64,000 bases of DNA from Sorex araneus (Eukaryota; Chordata; Mammalia; Eulipotyphla; Soricidae). Shown here one piece after another: positions 43,357 through 54,907 of this stretch (positions are counted from its first letter, which is position 1; the number at the start of each line of letters is the position of its first letter). The stretch lies in NCBI RefSeq assembly GCF_027595985.1, contig NC_073304.1, positions 143,446,969 through 143,510,968 on the forward strand, in the 5' to 3' direction. The position numbers and the translations under genes were made by a program. The notes under the pieces were generated by a model. It made no database searches. It was not told the origin of the DNA and saw nothing but the letters and a program-made list of their open reading frames with translations.

Positions 43357-43531
43357 TTTTTTTTTTGCTTGTTGGGTCACATCAAGCGATGCACAGAGGT
43401 TACTCCTGGTTCATGCACTCAGGCACTACTCTTGGCGGTGCTTGAGGGACCATCTGGGATGCTGGGAATCGAACCTAGGTAGGCTGCATGCAAGGCAAAT
43501 GCTCTACCCACTGTGCTATTGCTTCAGCCCA
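43357..43531 (-). mobile_element. tRNA-Ala-type SINE
   Basis: Antisense. 17-bp TSD TAATTTGGGTATCTTTT at 43340-43356 and TAATTTGGGTGTCTTTT at 43532-43548 (one mismatch). Confidence 0.95.
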
Positions 43532-43574
43532 TAATTTGGGTGTCTTTTTGTGGGAGATAATATGGTTGTCTTTT

Positions 43575-43745
43575 AGGTGCCAGGGAGATAATATAGTGGG
43601 TAGAGTATTTGCCTTGCAAACACCGGATCCGCATTTGGTCCCTGGCACCTCATCTAGTCCCCTGAACATGCCAAGACTGATTTCCTCAGTGCAAAATCAG
43701 GAGATAGCCTTGAGCCAAACTGGGTATATCACCCACCCAAAAAGT
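43575..43745 (+). mobile_element. tRNA-SINE, older
   Basis: Diverged sense copy: GGTGCCAGGGAGATAATATAG head, GTATTTGCCTTGCAAAC, and an end at ACCCACCCAAAAAG. Confidence 0.75.
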
Positions 43746-43814
43746 TTATTTATTTATTTTCCCCAAAGAGAAAGGTTATTCTGTAATCCATTGTAGCTTA
43801 TTACTTTTATATAA

Positions 43815-44577
43815 ATGTTATTTTATTGAATCACCATGACAAGTTACAAAGCTTTCAGGTTTAAGTCTCAGTCATATCATGATCAAATGCCCATTCCTTC
43901 ACCAGTGCACCTGTTCCTCTACCAAGAACCCCAATATACCCCACTCCCACCCCCCACCCACCCCTGCACCAGAGTGGCCAATGATCTTCACTTTATTCTC
44001 TCTATACTTTGGATACATTCAATATTTCAACAGAGGACTAACTATTACTATTTAGAATTTTCCCCCAATGATCCAACTTGCATAAAAGGAATCATTTGAT
44101 AGTTTGTTTTTCGTTGCTGAGAATGAAGATTACAGGTTGTGGCTGCGTGGTTTTGGATTTCTGTTGTTTTAGCTCAGTTTACAGTCTAGATGCATTTTTA
44201 TAAGTCTCTGGGTGCCAAAATGGATTAGTAGGCCTCCTGGATCATAGTGTTTAAGGAGCAGAGGAGCCGTGTGGTGCGCGGCTGCTCCGGATCTCATCTA
44301 GGCAGAGGGCATGCCGGTAACACCCCCTTCCCATGATTTCTTGCGTGCCACCTCATTACAAGCTGTACCTCTGGGTTGTGAGTCTTAGAAAATAGCACTG
44401 CTGCTGCTGCTGCTGCTATCTTCCCCTTAGAAAGAAAACGTTGGGAGAGAAAATCCTTCCCCCTTCCCAGGCGGCATGGGGTCATAGCTCAGCTCATAGT
44501 CTAGATGCATTTCTATAAGTCTCTGGGTGCCAAAATGGGTTAGCAGACCTCCTGGATCATAATCTTTAAGCTTATTT
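43815..44577 (-). mobile_element. Non-autonomous element, family 1, with tandem 5' repeats (copy C)
   Basis: Antisense: L1-like 3' end (TTTTATTGAATCACCATGAC), a middle shared with copies A and D, then two 5' units. TAGCTCAG followed by CAGTTTACAGTCTAGATGC at 44170 recurs at 44485 (period about 315 bp). A CTG run (44398-44417) lies inside one unit. A possible diverged TSD around AGCTTATT occurs at 43796 and 44569. No ORF. Confidence 0.7.
44398..44417. repeat. (CTG)n trinucleotide repeat
   Basis: About 6-7 CTG units inside the 5' repeat unit of copy C. Confidence 0.9.
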
Positions 44578-44579
44578 TT

Positions 44580-44945
44580 AATTTTAAGATTTCACTTTCA
44601 TAAGGTTGTTCATGTTAATTAAATTCAATATTTAATTTAACACCAATCCTACAACCATTACATCTTACCACCACCATTATTTTAAATTTTCCCACTACCA
44701 CTCCAGCCTGCCTGTCACAGGCAGATGCTAGATAATTTATTTTCTACTGATTATTATGAATATCATGAGAGGCTGCATGGCTGCAAAAGCATCCGTGTGC
44801 TCCTGGAATTCCAAAAGTGTAAGTGATTGCCGTCCAGAGACACCTCTGTAGGGAGCTAGTTCATTTGAGATTCATTTGTGAGTCTCTGGATCAAGGACAT
44901 TGATGAGCTTATAAGGTACCTGGAGCAGTTTGACCAACCAAAAAA
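44580..44945 (-). mobile_element. Non-autonomous element, family 2 fragment
   Basis: TCCCACTACCACTCCAGCCTG, AGGCAGATGCTAGATAATTT and GACACCTCTGTAGGGAGCTAG match 13180-13340 of copy B. Truncated on the 5' side. Confidence 0.65.
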
Positions 44946-44984
44946 GATCTCGGAAGTTTTCTTTGGGTATTTAATTCTAGCTCA

Positions 44985-45300
44985 TTGATTAGAGAGTTTA
45001 TCCTTACTGTATTTTCAAGATTTTTTTTTATCACTATAGCTTCACAGCATAATTTAAAGTTACATAATGAGTTATTCCCCAGTTCCTTTTTTCTAAGTAT
45101 GGCTTTGGCTAGTTGAGGTGTTTATGTGTCTCCATACAAACTTTATTATTGACTGTTCTAAGTCTTTGAAGAATGTTTTCTGAATTTAGATGGGAATTGC
45201 ATTGAATTTATATAATAATTTAAGTAGGACAGTCATTTTGACAATATTGATTCTTCAAATCCAAGAACATAGAATATTTTGCCATTTTAAAAAACTTTTC
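44985..45300 (-). mobile_element. Old L1 ORF2 fragment
   Basis: Antisense. GGGAATTGCATTGAATTTA and GACAGTCATTTTGACAATATT align with 33780-33840 of the full-length L1. Confidence 0.7.
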
Positions 45301-45721
45301 ATAAATTTTATTTTCCCTTCAACCACAATAATATGATGACCAAATTTTGTCTTAACTGGAGGGTCTGTAAACATGGGTTTTCAATCCCACTCATAGGCAA
45401 GGCCAATGCTGCTTCTTGAAATGGTCCCACCATCGACCCTCTGGTCATCCAACCCAAATCTCCCTCTTGCCTGGATTTATCTTCACTATATTGTGTGGCC
45501 ACTTCATTGAATCACATTCCAGACTTTAACTTTTTTATGACTGCCATGATTTTTCCATGTTTCTTGCATACAATGTTCCTGACCTTTACTGCATTGCCCA
45601 CACTTCTGGGACACTGAGCCTTCTGTCAACACTATCATTCCCAGGGCTTCTACTCCTTTCCCTGCTTCTCCAGAACTGCTTTCCCCTCCAGGAGGAATGA
45701 GGAATCCCCAAAACTTGCCCA
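45301..45721. other. Unassigned sequence
   Basis: About 420 bp between the L1 fragment and a SINE. Short ORFs only; nothing recognised. Confidence 0.4.
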
Positions 45722-45730
45722 TATTTTGCC

Positions 45731-45897
45731 TTTTTTTTCCTTTTTGGGTCACACTTGGTGATGCACAGGGGTTACTCCTGGCTCTGCACTCAGGAATTAC
45801 TCCTGGCGGTGCTCAGGGGACCATATGGGATGCTGGGAATCGAACCTGGGTCGAGTGCAAGGCAAACGCCCTACCCGCTGTGCTATCGCTCCAGTAC
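45731..45897 (-). mobile_element. tRNA-Ala-type SINE
   Basis: Antisense near-consensus copy with a small deletion in the tRNA-like head (GGGTCGAGTGCAAGG lacks the usual GCC(G)CGT bases). TSD TATTTTGCC at 45722-45730 and 45899-45907. Confidence 0.94.
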
Positions 45898-45984
45898 CTA
45901 TTTTGCCATTTTTTTATTGAGACACTGGAACTTTTTTTCTACAGAACTTGTAATCATACCTTTCATGAAAACAATATTTTAGCT

Positions 45985-46145
45985 AGAGTTCCTGGTCTTC
46001 TCCACCAGTGCCCCAGGATGCAAGGGTCCACCAAAGCCACAGCCACCAGTGTTCAGGGGGCCATAGTGCTGGGGATCAAACTCACAGTCTTGCTTGTATG
46101 TGTGAGATGTGTTCCTTGACCCCTGAACTACCACCCTACCCCATA
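45985..46145 (-). mobile_element. Old tRNA-derived SINE
   Basis: Diverged antisense copy: CAGTGTTCAGGGGGCCATAGT, GGGGATCAAACTCACAGTC, and a head ending ACCACCCTACCCC. Confidence 0.55.
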
Positions 46146-46149
46146 ATTC

Positions 46150-46764
46150 ATTTTTAAGAAGGAAAAAAAGGCTCATTAGTTTTAGAAATGGAAAGGTTTG
46201 TTGTTGTTTTGGCTTTCCCTTCACAAAGAGTCAGAGGTGCAAGCTGTGTGACCTACCCTCTTTGAGACTGAGGATAGTAGACTGGGCCATAGGTGCAGGG
46301 ATGAATACTTTTGTAGTTTGAAGAATTGAGGTTTAATTCTTCTGTGCTTGGAAGTTCCTGTATTTTCTCACATGTTCACCCTGGGTTTGTTCACACAGGC
46401 CTGAGCCCTTTTGAAGTTTTCTGGCACATTAGCTCTTCCAAAGAAATCCAGCACACTGGGACTTGGTTTTCTGTACACCTGCTTGTTCTTTATCAAACTC
46501 TCATTGCTCAGTCCTGAAGCTGAATTTTTTCCCTTGTCTTTTGATGGTGTTGTTTTTGAGAAACTGCTATTTTTTTTGTTATTTTTCTATTACCTTAAAG
46601 AAATTTTAAAAAGAGGAATGGAAATGGATGCTCACATAGCAAACTTAGCTAGGTTTTAAAAAATCTACTTTGGGTTTTTGTTGAGCAGGTTTTGGTGCTA
46701 GCCACGTATGATTCCCAAGACAGAAAATAAATAATTTTTTCTGCTGATTTTAAAAATGTTTTGT
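46150..46764. other. Unique sequence, no gene recognised
   Basis: About 600 bp. The short overlapping ORFs are Leu/Phe-rich by composition; no known family. Confidence 0.45.
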
Positions 46765-46961
46765 AGGGCCACGAGGCTTGTCTAGCATGAGGCTACAACA
46801 GTGATCAACATTTAAATGCCAGCACCACATATGGTCCCCAGAGCACTGCCAGGCGTGGCACTTGAGCACAGAGTCAACAGTGGCCTCCTGATAACAAGAG
46901 CCAAGAGTGGTCCCTGAGTACTACTGGGTGTTGCATACCACCAGCCCCCCCCCCCCCCCCC
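46765..46961 (+). mobile_element. tRNA-SINE, diverged, ending in poly(C)
   Basis: Sense copy: GGGCCACGAGGCTTGTC, CACATATGGTCCCCAGAGC, and ACTGGGTGTTGCATACC before a run of about 17 C (46945-46961) in place of the usual A-tail. Confidence 0.75.
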
Positions 46962-47064
46962 ACTATCCTGCAAGACAGATGTTTTAAAACTGTTTGATTA
47001 TCAGGGAAAAGAAGTATGGAGCAAATGGCAAAGGCACCTGTGAGTGGCAATCCAGGCTATTTTT

Positions 47065-47616
47065 TTTATTTTCTTCAGATTTTATTATGCATTTGATTCC
47101 ATTATGATGCAAACAAATGAGGAGTTTTCTCAAATGTAGGGCATTTTACACTTTATTGAGGAGTCTTCAAAGAATGAAGATTTCTGAGAAAGAACCAGAG
47201 AACTTGCTTCAATAACTTTGTGTTTCAAGGTCAATTCTTGATTTGTGTATGGAGGGAGAATGGCAACTGTGGATCACTGCATGTGAAACACTGGCCAGAT
47301 GCTTCTGGAATATAAAACCACCTTTGCTGCTGTATGGATCCATTTGATCTTTTCTTCAGCTGAAGTTTAGCTCTTGCATAAAGCTATATATCAAGAGATT
47401 AGGGCTTAAAATTATTGTGTTTACTTCACATGTGGGGGCCTCTAAGAATGAAAATACTATTTGTATTAAATTAAAACTTTAAAATATATTGTTTTAAAAG
47501 AATTTAAAAGATATAAAGATATGTAGAGTTCTTTGTTCACGGCTTAGGAAAATTAGTTGTTCAAATGACTATCAGCTACAGCAATAAATAGATTCAATGC
47601 AATTCCTATGGATTTT
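47065..47616 (-). other. Probable 3' transduced flank of the adjacent L1
   Basis: About 550 bp between the poly(A) side of the L1 (47617 onward) and the left TSD. On the minus strand it ends with AATAAA-type signals (GCATAATAAAATC and GAAAATAAAAAAAA) just before the TSD, as expected if the source transcript read through the L1 poly(A) site into flanking DNA. About 47520-47612 it contains an old sense L1 ORF2 remnant (GATTCAATGCAATTCCTAT), presumably from the source locus. Confidence 0.65.
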
Positions 47617-49049
47617 TTTTAATTTTTAAAATTTTATTTAATCGCTGTGAGATAGTTACAAGCTTTCATGTTTGGGTTTCAATCACACAATGATCAAACA
47701 CCCATCCCTCCAACAGTGCACATTACCCACCACCAATATCCCCGGTATACCCCCCTTTCCCATACTCCCCCTGCCTCCATGGTAGACAATATTCCCTATA
47801 CTCTCTTTCTACTTTTGGGCATTATGGCTTTCAGCACAGACACTGAGGAATCATTATGTTTGGTCCATTATAAAATCATTATGTTTGTCCATTATGACAG
47901 CTTTCAGCACACATCTCCCATCCTGACTGATTCCTCCAGCCACCATTTTTTAGTGATCCCTTCTCTATTCCATCTGCCTTCTCCCCTCTGCTCATGAAGC
48001 AGTCTTCCAGCTATGGGGCAATCCTCCAGGTCCTTGTATTCTATGTTCTTGGGTGTCAGTCTCATGTGATGTTATTCTATACTCCACAAATGAGTAGTCC
48101 TTCTATGTCTGTCCCTCTCTTTCTGACTCATTTCACTTAGCATGATACTCTCCATGTTTATCCATTTATAAGCAAATTTCATGACTTCATTTCTCCTAAC
48201 AGCTGCATAGTATTCCATTGTGCAGATGTACCAAAGTTTCTTTAACCGGTCATCTGTTTTAGGGCACTCGGGTTGTTTCCAGATTTTGGCTATTGTGAAC
48301 AATGCGCAATGAATATATAGTATATAGGTACAGATGTCATTTCTACTGTGCTTTATTGCATCCTCGGGATATATTCCCAGAAGTGGTATTGCGGGGTCAT
48401 GTGGAAGCTCAATTTCTAGTTTTTCAAGGACTGTCCATATTGTTTTCCATAAAGGCTGGACCAGTCGGCATTCCCACCAACAATGAAAGAGCGTCCCTTT
48501 CTTCCCACATCCACGCCAGTACTGGTTGCTTTTGTTCTTTTGTTGTTTTTGTGTGCCAGTCTTTGTGGTGTGAGATGATATCTCATTGTTGTTTTGATTT
48601 ACATCTCCCTGATGACTAGTGATGTGGAGCATTTTTTCATGTGCCTTTTGGCCATTTGTATTTCTCTTTTGAGGAAACTTCTGATTATTTCTTTTCCCCA
48701 TTTTTTGATGGTATGGAGGTTTCTTTTTTATACAATTCTACTAGTATCTTGTATATCCTGGATATTTATCCCTTATCAGATGGGTATTGGGTAAATATTC
48801 TTTCCCATTCTGTGGGCTCTTTCTGTATTTTGGTCACTGTTTCTTTTGAAGTGCAGAAGCTTCTTAGTTTGATGTGGTCCCATTTGTTTATGTTTGCTTC
48901 CACTTGCATGGCCAGTGCTGTTTCATCCTTAAAGATGCCTTTAGCGTCAATGTCATGGAGAGTTCTGCCTACATTTTCCTCTGTGTATCTTATAGATTCA
49001 TATCTGATATTGAGGTCTTTAATCCACTTTGATCTAACTTTTGTGCCTT
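47617..49049 (-). mobile_element. 5'-truncated L1, type-2 tail, with TSD beyond the 3' flank
   Basis: Antisense 3' UTR (47640-48070) and ORF2 C-terminal region (to 49046). The TSD ATCCAGGCTATTTTT occurs at 47050-47064 and 49050-49064, so the insertion seems to comprise this L1 plus the 47065-47616 segment. Confidence 0.88.
48072..48701 (-). pseudogene. L1 ORF2 C-terminus (209-codon open stretch)
   Basis: The longest uninterrupted LINE frame in the window. From [19 protein letters not shown] through the Cys-containing zinc-knuckle-like part (RGCGKKGTLFHCWWECRL) to LWYICTMEYYAAVRRNEVMKF and the SQKERDRHRR terminus. It is the tail of a protein normally about 1,270 residues long. The element is 5'-truncated, so it cannot work. 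Confidence 0.93.
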
Positions 49050-49064
49050 ATCCAGGCTATTTTT

Positions 49065-51589
49065 GCCATTCCAGGTAATGGCTCTGCTTCCTAATCACAT
49101 ATCCCATTACAATGAAAACCTGATTTCCTCCAGCAACACCACTCTAAAGGAAAGGCCATTGCATGCCTTGATTGCATAAACCCAACTTCTTAGAGGTCTC
49201 AGCCCCAGTGCCAATTAAAAAATATTTTTTGGTCACACTTGTTCAAACAAACTCTAGTAAATACAATTTTCTTCATGTAACTCCATTCTAACAGCCTCAT
49301 GTAGGTCATATCTGTTCTCTATCCAGGTGGATTTTCCACAGAGATTCCTGCTGGGTATACAACTTTGGAGGGTTTCAGAGCCCTTTTCTGTGCCCTGAAG
49401 AGTAACTAAAATCACTAGCAGGAGGCCTAGTGAAAGTCGTTGTTGGCTGCCTCTCCTTGCCTTTCAGTCTGCCGTTGTTTTCCATACCAACACTCAAGTC
49501 TCTTGATCAGTGCCCAATTCTAACTCTGAGGAGAGTCAGCAATTAAAGCAAGAAACAAAAAGTTTCCTGCACCAACGTGGTCTCCAGTGCGCGTTGCTTC
49601 CTGCTGCTATTGTGTGCGTGGGCTTTCCGCTCTGACCCTGGCTCCCACCATCCTCTGTGTGTGTCCTTCTTGACATCTTCATTATTCCTCATTAGCTTTG
49701 GTTTCCTCTCTCCTCTCCCTCCTTTTGCATGTCCGTTATTTTCAACTCTTTGGCCATACAAAATGAAGGGTGCCCCCTTTCCTGTCCCCTTGGGAGTCAC
49801 TCCTCCCTCAGCGTCTCAGAACAGACTCGTCACCTGCGGGATCTCAGTGATGGCACACAGCCACTTATCATCCACAATGGGGGCTCTCAGAGCCGGCCTG
49901 CAAGGCCCGGGCAAGGTGCCAGCATGCCACAGAGAGACAGCGCGGTCTCGCAGGGGGAATGTGAGCCTGACAATCAGACCCTCGAAGACTGCCTCGACTT
50001 GCTGTGGGGTCTGCAGTGCGTCACTTGACCTCTGCTTAGCTCCTTGTCCCTGAGAGGAAGTAAGGACAGCTTGCCCAAAGATGCTGGAAGAATTACCAAT
50101 GAGGGCAGGATATCTTTCTTGCTCCCCATGTAGACCCAAGGCCAGCTTGGGTTTGTAGCTGTGCCCACTCCCATCCACAAACACTTGCACATGCATTTTC
50201 ACACAGAGACATAACATACTCTATACACAAATAGAATTATACATACCTAACGTTCGTTTTCTCAGTGTCCACAAGCTCACAGAAATACGTGCATACATTC
50301 AGACACATAATTGTCTACACCTACACAAACTCCTTTATGCATCATGGCATTTGTGTATAAACACATTTTCACAAACAGAAGGACACTCACCCTCAGGGCC
50401 CTACACATAGACACATGCAAGCACATGGTGACCACAATAGTAGGGCACATAAATGTACGTATACAAATGGGAGTTCAATGGAACGTAAATTTTCAATTTT
50501 CATTCATAAAGATGAATGGAAATAGCTCAGAACTGTATCCTCGAATCTTACCCTTTCTCACTAGCAACCCAAAGCATATAGTCCTCATGTTTGTCACTGG
50601 GCCAACACCACTAGGGAGATGGCCAAGTAGGGAACATGGTCCTGGTGTGTTAGAGACTTTCAGCCAATTCAAGGAACATAAACAAGATGATTGCTAGGAG
50701 TGCTAATTGGTTTGCATACTTTGGTGTAGAGTATATTGTAAGGTTCTTTCACAGAACACAAGATAGAACAGTGCAGGTTGCTAGGATAGGATAATCAAGG
50801 AAGGCTGCATGAAAAGTGGGGCTATTGGTTTGGCTGGGTAGAGCAGAGTACCTGTGTTTAAACTGGATTTTGTTTTAGAGGCATAGACAAATAGTTCTGT
50901 CTCTACACAGAAATGCGCAAGCAATGTGTGGCAAAGAGTAAAGGTCCCACCAATCCTTCTCCAATGATGGGTCCCTGACTGCCTTGGTGATCACTGGGTC
51001 AATGAACTCTGAACTGTGTCAGAGAACAGCCACAGACAGTCACACAGAGTTAGACACAGCTTTGAGCACTTTATACTTGGACTTTACTGACAAACTCCTT
51101 AAACTCCTTGTATGTTTCTCGTTGTAGTGATCAACTGAATTTTCCAAAATGACTGCAACAATATTCTGAGCTGCATATTCTTCTGGAAACTACCTACATC
51201 CTGTTAAGAAGTGAAATCTGTCTCTCTTCCCTTGAAGTGAATAGACTTTGTGAAGGGCACATGAAAGTAAAAGTGAAATTCTCTGACCTTGACTCTGTGT
51301 CAAAAGTGACATGTTTTCTGCATATATCTATTGTTCCTTGGCACTCGGTACTTGCACAAAGAGCCCAGCTACCCCAAAGCCTCTGACTTCTATTCTGAAG
51401 ATACTGTACAAGGATATGGGGAGAGTTATCCCAACCTTTCCAGCTCCATCTTTTTGTACCTTACCAGCCCAGAAGTTAGCTGTGAGCAGGAGGAGGTTTT
51501 TATGATTCTAGCCAAGGTAGCCTAGTTGACAAGTGACTCAACGATGTTCTCTTCTGGTAGAGTCTCATTTAAACTACACATTCATCATA
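49065..51589. other. Unique sequence, no gene recognised
   Basis: 2.5 kb without any repeat that I recognise. 49560-50220 is GC-richer and has overlapping ORFs on both strands (158 codons at 49577-50053 plus; 133 codons at 49816-50217 minus) with no family I know. Overlapping opposite frames argue for chance. A GT-rich splice-donor-like AGGAAGTAAGG occurs near 50055, but no convincing exon pair. Confidence 0.5.
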
Positions 51590-51805
51590 AAACACACAAA
51601 TTATTTATTTTTTATTAATATTTTTAAAAAGAGTTCTCTTAGGTTCACAGAAAAACTGAGTGTAAGGCACATAGAACCCCTGTATACTCCCTGTCTCCAT
51701 TCATGCACAAGCTTCCTCACTATCAGCAACCCTTATATAATGGTACGTTTGTTATTCAATAGACCAATAATTACATTGTTATCACCCAAAGTTCATAGTT
51801 AACAT
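51590..51805 (-). mobile_element. Ancient L1M 3' UTR fragment
   Basis: GTTCTCTTAGGTTCACAG, AAACTGAGTGTAAGGCAC, CACTATCAGCAACCC and TTATCACCCAAAGTTCATAG match the widely shared L1M-type 3' UTR in antisense. Confidence 0.75.
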
Positions 51806-51814
51806 TATGGTTTA

Positions 51815-52358
51815 CTTTTGTTTTTATTGTATCACCCCGAGAAAAGTTACAAAGCCTTCAGGTTTAAGTCTCAGTCATACAATGATCAAACACCCATCCC
51901 TTCACCAGTGCACATGTTCCCCAACAATTAGAACTGCCAAAAAAGCATCATTTGATAATTTGTTTTCCATTGCTGAGAATAAAGAGCATATGAGGTTGCA
52001 CAGCCACGTGGTTTTGGATTTCTGGTATTTTAGTAGTTAAGTCCAGAGAAATTTCTGCCAGAAGTCATGTCACTGCAAGCTTGTACCTCTGTTTAGTGGG
52101 CTCTAAAAGATGGCAGTCGCCATGCCCCTGCCGAAAGAAAAGGCCGAGAGAGAAACCTTTCCCCTCCCAGGGCGGCATGGAGCCGTAGCTTAGTTCACAG
52201 TCTAGAGGCATTTCTGCAAGAAGCTGCTGGGTTCCGAAACTAGTTAGTGGGCCTCCGGGATCATGGTCATTCAGGAGTGGAGGAGGCATTTGTGTTTGGC
52301 CGCTGAGGGTCTTGTCTGGGCGTAAAACAGCGCTGGTACCCCCCCATCCCGAGATCCC
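51815..52358 (-). mobile_element. Non-autonomous element, family 1 (copy D)
   Basis: Antisense: L1-like 3' end (TTTATTGTATCACCCCGAG), a middle shared with A and C, then a GC-rich 5' unit (GGCGGCATGGAGCCGTAGC, TTAGTTCACAGTCTAGAGGC) homologous to the repeat units of copies C and 36636-37721. Only one clear unit. Inserted into the L1M fragment. Confidence 0.75.
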
Positions 52359-52478
52359 CCATTAGTGGTGGGAAACGTACACTGGTGAAAGGATGGGTGC
52401 TGAAACATTGCATGCATGAATGAAATTCAGTTATGAACTTTGTAACTGTGTATCTCATGGGGATCCAATAAATTACTA
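52359..52478 (+). mobile_element. L1-like 3' tail, sense
   Basis: CACTGGTGAAAGGATGGGTGC, TTGTAACTGTGTATCTCATGG and CCAATAAATTACTA form the shared L1-like 3' end with a poly(A) signal, facing the opposite way to copy D. Confidence 0.7.
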
Positions 52479-52550
52479 TATCACTGTCAAACCGTTGATC
52501 ATCGATTTGCTCGGCTGGGCGCCAGTAACGTTTCCATTCGTCCTAGCCCT
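52479..52550 (-). mobile_element. RTE 3'-end fragment
   Basis: TATCACTGTCAAACCGTTGATC and GGGCGCCAGTAACGTTTCC match the RTE 3' terminus in antisense. Only about 70 bp are present. Confidence 0.8.
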
Positions 52551-53024
52551 GAAATTTTAGCAGCCTCTCTTTACTCCGCTGGAAACTGGCTAAGATCCAA
52601 TAAAATAATGTGAAAAAATTTTTCTTAAAAATCAGAGTATACTTTTCTGCCTCTCAACTTCCACAATGGAGCCGTCCTCTTATGCATCACTGAACAGATG
52701 TATGTGACAGGGATTTCCTCAAAGCAAATGATCTATCTTCTTTGTGAGTGAGGGTAGTATAATATGAAGAGAGAAGTTGTATGTTCTGAGTTTTTGCTTT
52801 TTAGTATTTTCAACAGAAGCACAATTTTGAAAACATCTACACATGAAGATTTATTCTTGTTTAAAACTTCCAAGATCTTCACATTTCTTGGTTTTTGAGA
52901 ATTTTACTTTGATTGTCCTCATTAGTTTTGCCATTTTAAAATTTGGTCAGCCAAGTTTCTTCAAGGTTTTTCTCTATCTTCAAGGGTAGCTTGACTGAAC
53001 TTTTTCTTGATGCTCTAGCTTTGC
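52551..53024. other. Unassigned sequence
   Basis: Nothing recognised in about 470 bp. Confidence 0.4.
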
Positions 53025-54907
53025 TGAATGACAACTCTGTGGCATGAGATTATATCTCATTGTTTTGATTTTTATCTCCCTAATGGTTAGTGTATAGAAT
53101 ATATTTTTTGTCATGTGTCCTTTGGGCATTTGTATTTATTCTTTGATGAAGTTTCTGTTCATCTATTCTCCCCATTTTTTTGATGGGGTTGGATTTTTTT
53201 TCTTGCAAAGTTCCACTGGTCCTTATTTATCTTTAATATTAACCCAACACTTGTCTGGGTGTTGGGTAAATAACTTTTCCTATTCCATGAGCTGTATTTA
53301 TATCCTGGTAATCATTTCCTTTGAGGTGCAGAAGCTTCATAGTTCAATGTAATCCAATTTGTTTGTCATTGCTTCTTTTTGCTTGGTCAGTGGTGTTTCA
53401 TCCCTGAAGATGCCTTTATATATCATATATTCAATGATATGGAGGTTCTGCCTAAGTTTTCCTCTATGTATCTTATAAATTCATGTCTGACATCAAAGTC
53501 TTTAATCAATTTTTATCTGACTTATTTTTATCTGACTTTTGTGCATGATGTTAGGAAGAGGTCTGAGTTAATTTTTTTGCAGGTAACTGATCAGTTTCTG
53601 CAGCAGTATTTGTTGAAAGATTTTCCTTGCTTCACTTCATATTTTTTCTTCTTTATCAAATATTAAATGATCATATACCTGAGGGTCTGTCTCAGGTTGT
53701 TGATCTGAGATTCTGACTATTCCAATGCAGTAATGTTTTAATTAGTACTGCTTTGTAGTGCAGTTTGGAGCTGGAGCTGGAGAAAGTGACGCATTCCATT
53801 ATTTCCTGAAGGATTGCTCTAGATATTTGTAGGATGGGGGGTGGGGGAGGGAGTTATTGTTCCATGAATTTCAGGAATGTTTGATCTATTTCTTTGAATA
53901 ATGACACTGGTATTTTTATAGGAGCTGCATTGAATCTGTACAATGCTTTAGGAAAAATTGCCATTTTTGTAATATTTGTCCTCCCAACCTATGATCAGGG
54001 GATATGTTTTCTCATGTCCTGTTTTATTTCTTGAAGTGATGTTTTGTATTTTTATTAGTATAGGTTTGTAACCTCTTTAGTTAAACTGATTTCAAGTACT
54101 TGATTTTATGAGACACAATTGAAAATAGGATTTAAAAATATATCTTTTACTTCTCTTTCATTATTTGTATATTGGAAAGCTGTGGACTTTTGCACTTTAA
54201 TTTTGTAGACTGCCACTTTACTATACAAATATATTGTTTCTAGAAGATTTTTTAGTCTTTAGAATTTTCTAAATATAGTATTATGTCATAACAAATAGTA
54301 AAAGCTTGATTTCTTTCTTTTCTTTTTTGGATGTCCCTTGAGATTCTTAATTTACTTACTTATTGATTTTTGGGCCACACATGGTGGTGCTTAGGGATCA
54401 TTCCAGCTCTGTAGTCAGGAATCACTCCTGGTGGACTTGGGGAACCAGGAGTGGGATACCAGGAGTCAAACACAGTTCAGCTGTGTGCAAAGCAAGAACT
54501 CTATTCACTATAATATTTCTTTGGACCTTGATATTCCTTTTTTTTGTCTAATTGCTATGGCAAGTGATTTCAGTACTATATTGAATAGATGTAGTGAGAG
54601 TGGGCAAACTTGTATAATGCCTGATTTTAGAAGAAAGGCTTTCACATTTTCTCCATTGAATATAATTTGTTGTGGGTTTGTGGTAAATGACTTTGCCTAT
54701 ATTTAGGAAAGTTCCTTCAATTCCCATTTTGTTGAGTTTTTTTTTAATTATGAATGGGTGCTGAATACTATAAAATGCTTTCTCTGCGTCTAGTGGTATG
54801 ATCATATGATTTTCATTTTTTTATTGATATGGCCTATTGTGTTGATTGACTTCATATTTCATGCCATCCTTGCATTCCCAGAGTGAATCCTACTTGGTCA
54901 TGGTGTG
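53025..54907 (-). mobile_element. Older L1 ORF2, left part
   Basis: Antisense ORF2 remnant, collinear with 32950-34600 of the full-length L1 (GTGCAGAAGCTTCATAGTTC; CTTTAGGAAAAATTGCC; GAGAGTGGGCAAACTTG). Many indels. Interrupted by a SINE (54365-54530) and by an L1 tail at 54908. Confidence 0.85.
54365..54530 (-). mobile_element. tRNA-SINE, diverged
   Basis: Antisense: GGGCCACACATGGTGGTGC, AGGAATCACTCCTGGTGG, and a head ending TTTCTTTGGACC. Inserted in the old L1. Confidence 0.75.

Noticed and set aside
49577..50217. Overlapping ORFs of 158 codons (plus) and 133 codons (minus) in GC-richer unique DNA, as a possible host gene
   Set aside because: No family recognised, both strands are open over the same bases, and I could not find paired splice sites or an initiation context. 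Likely chance in GC-rich sequence.
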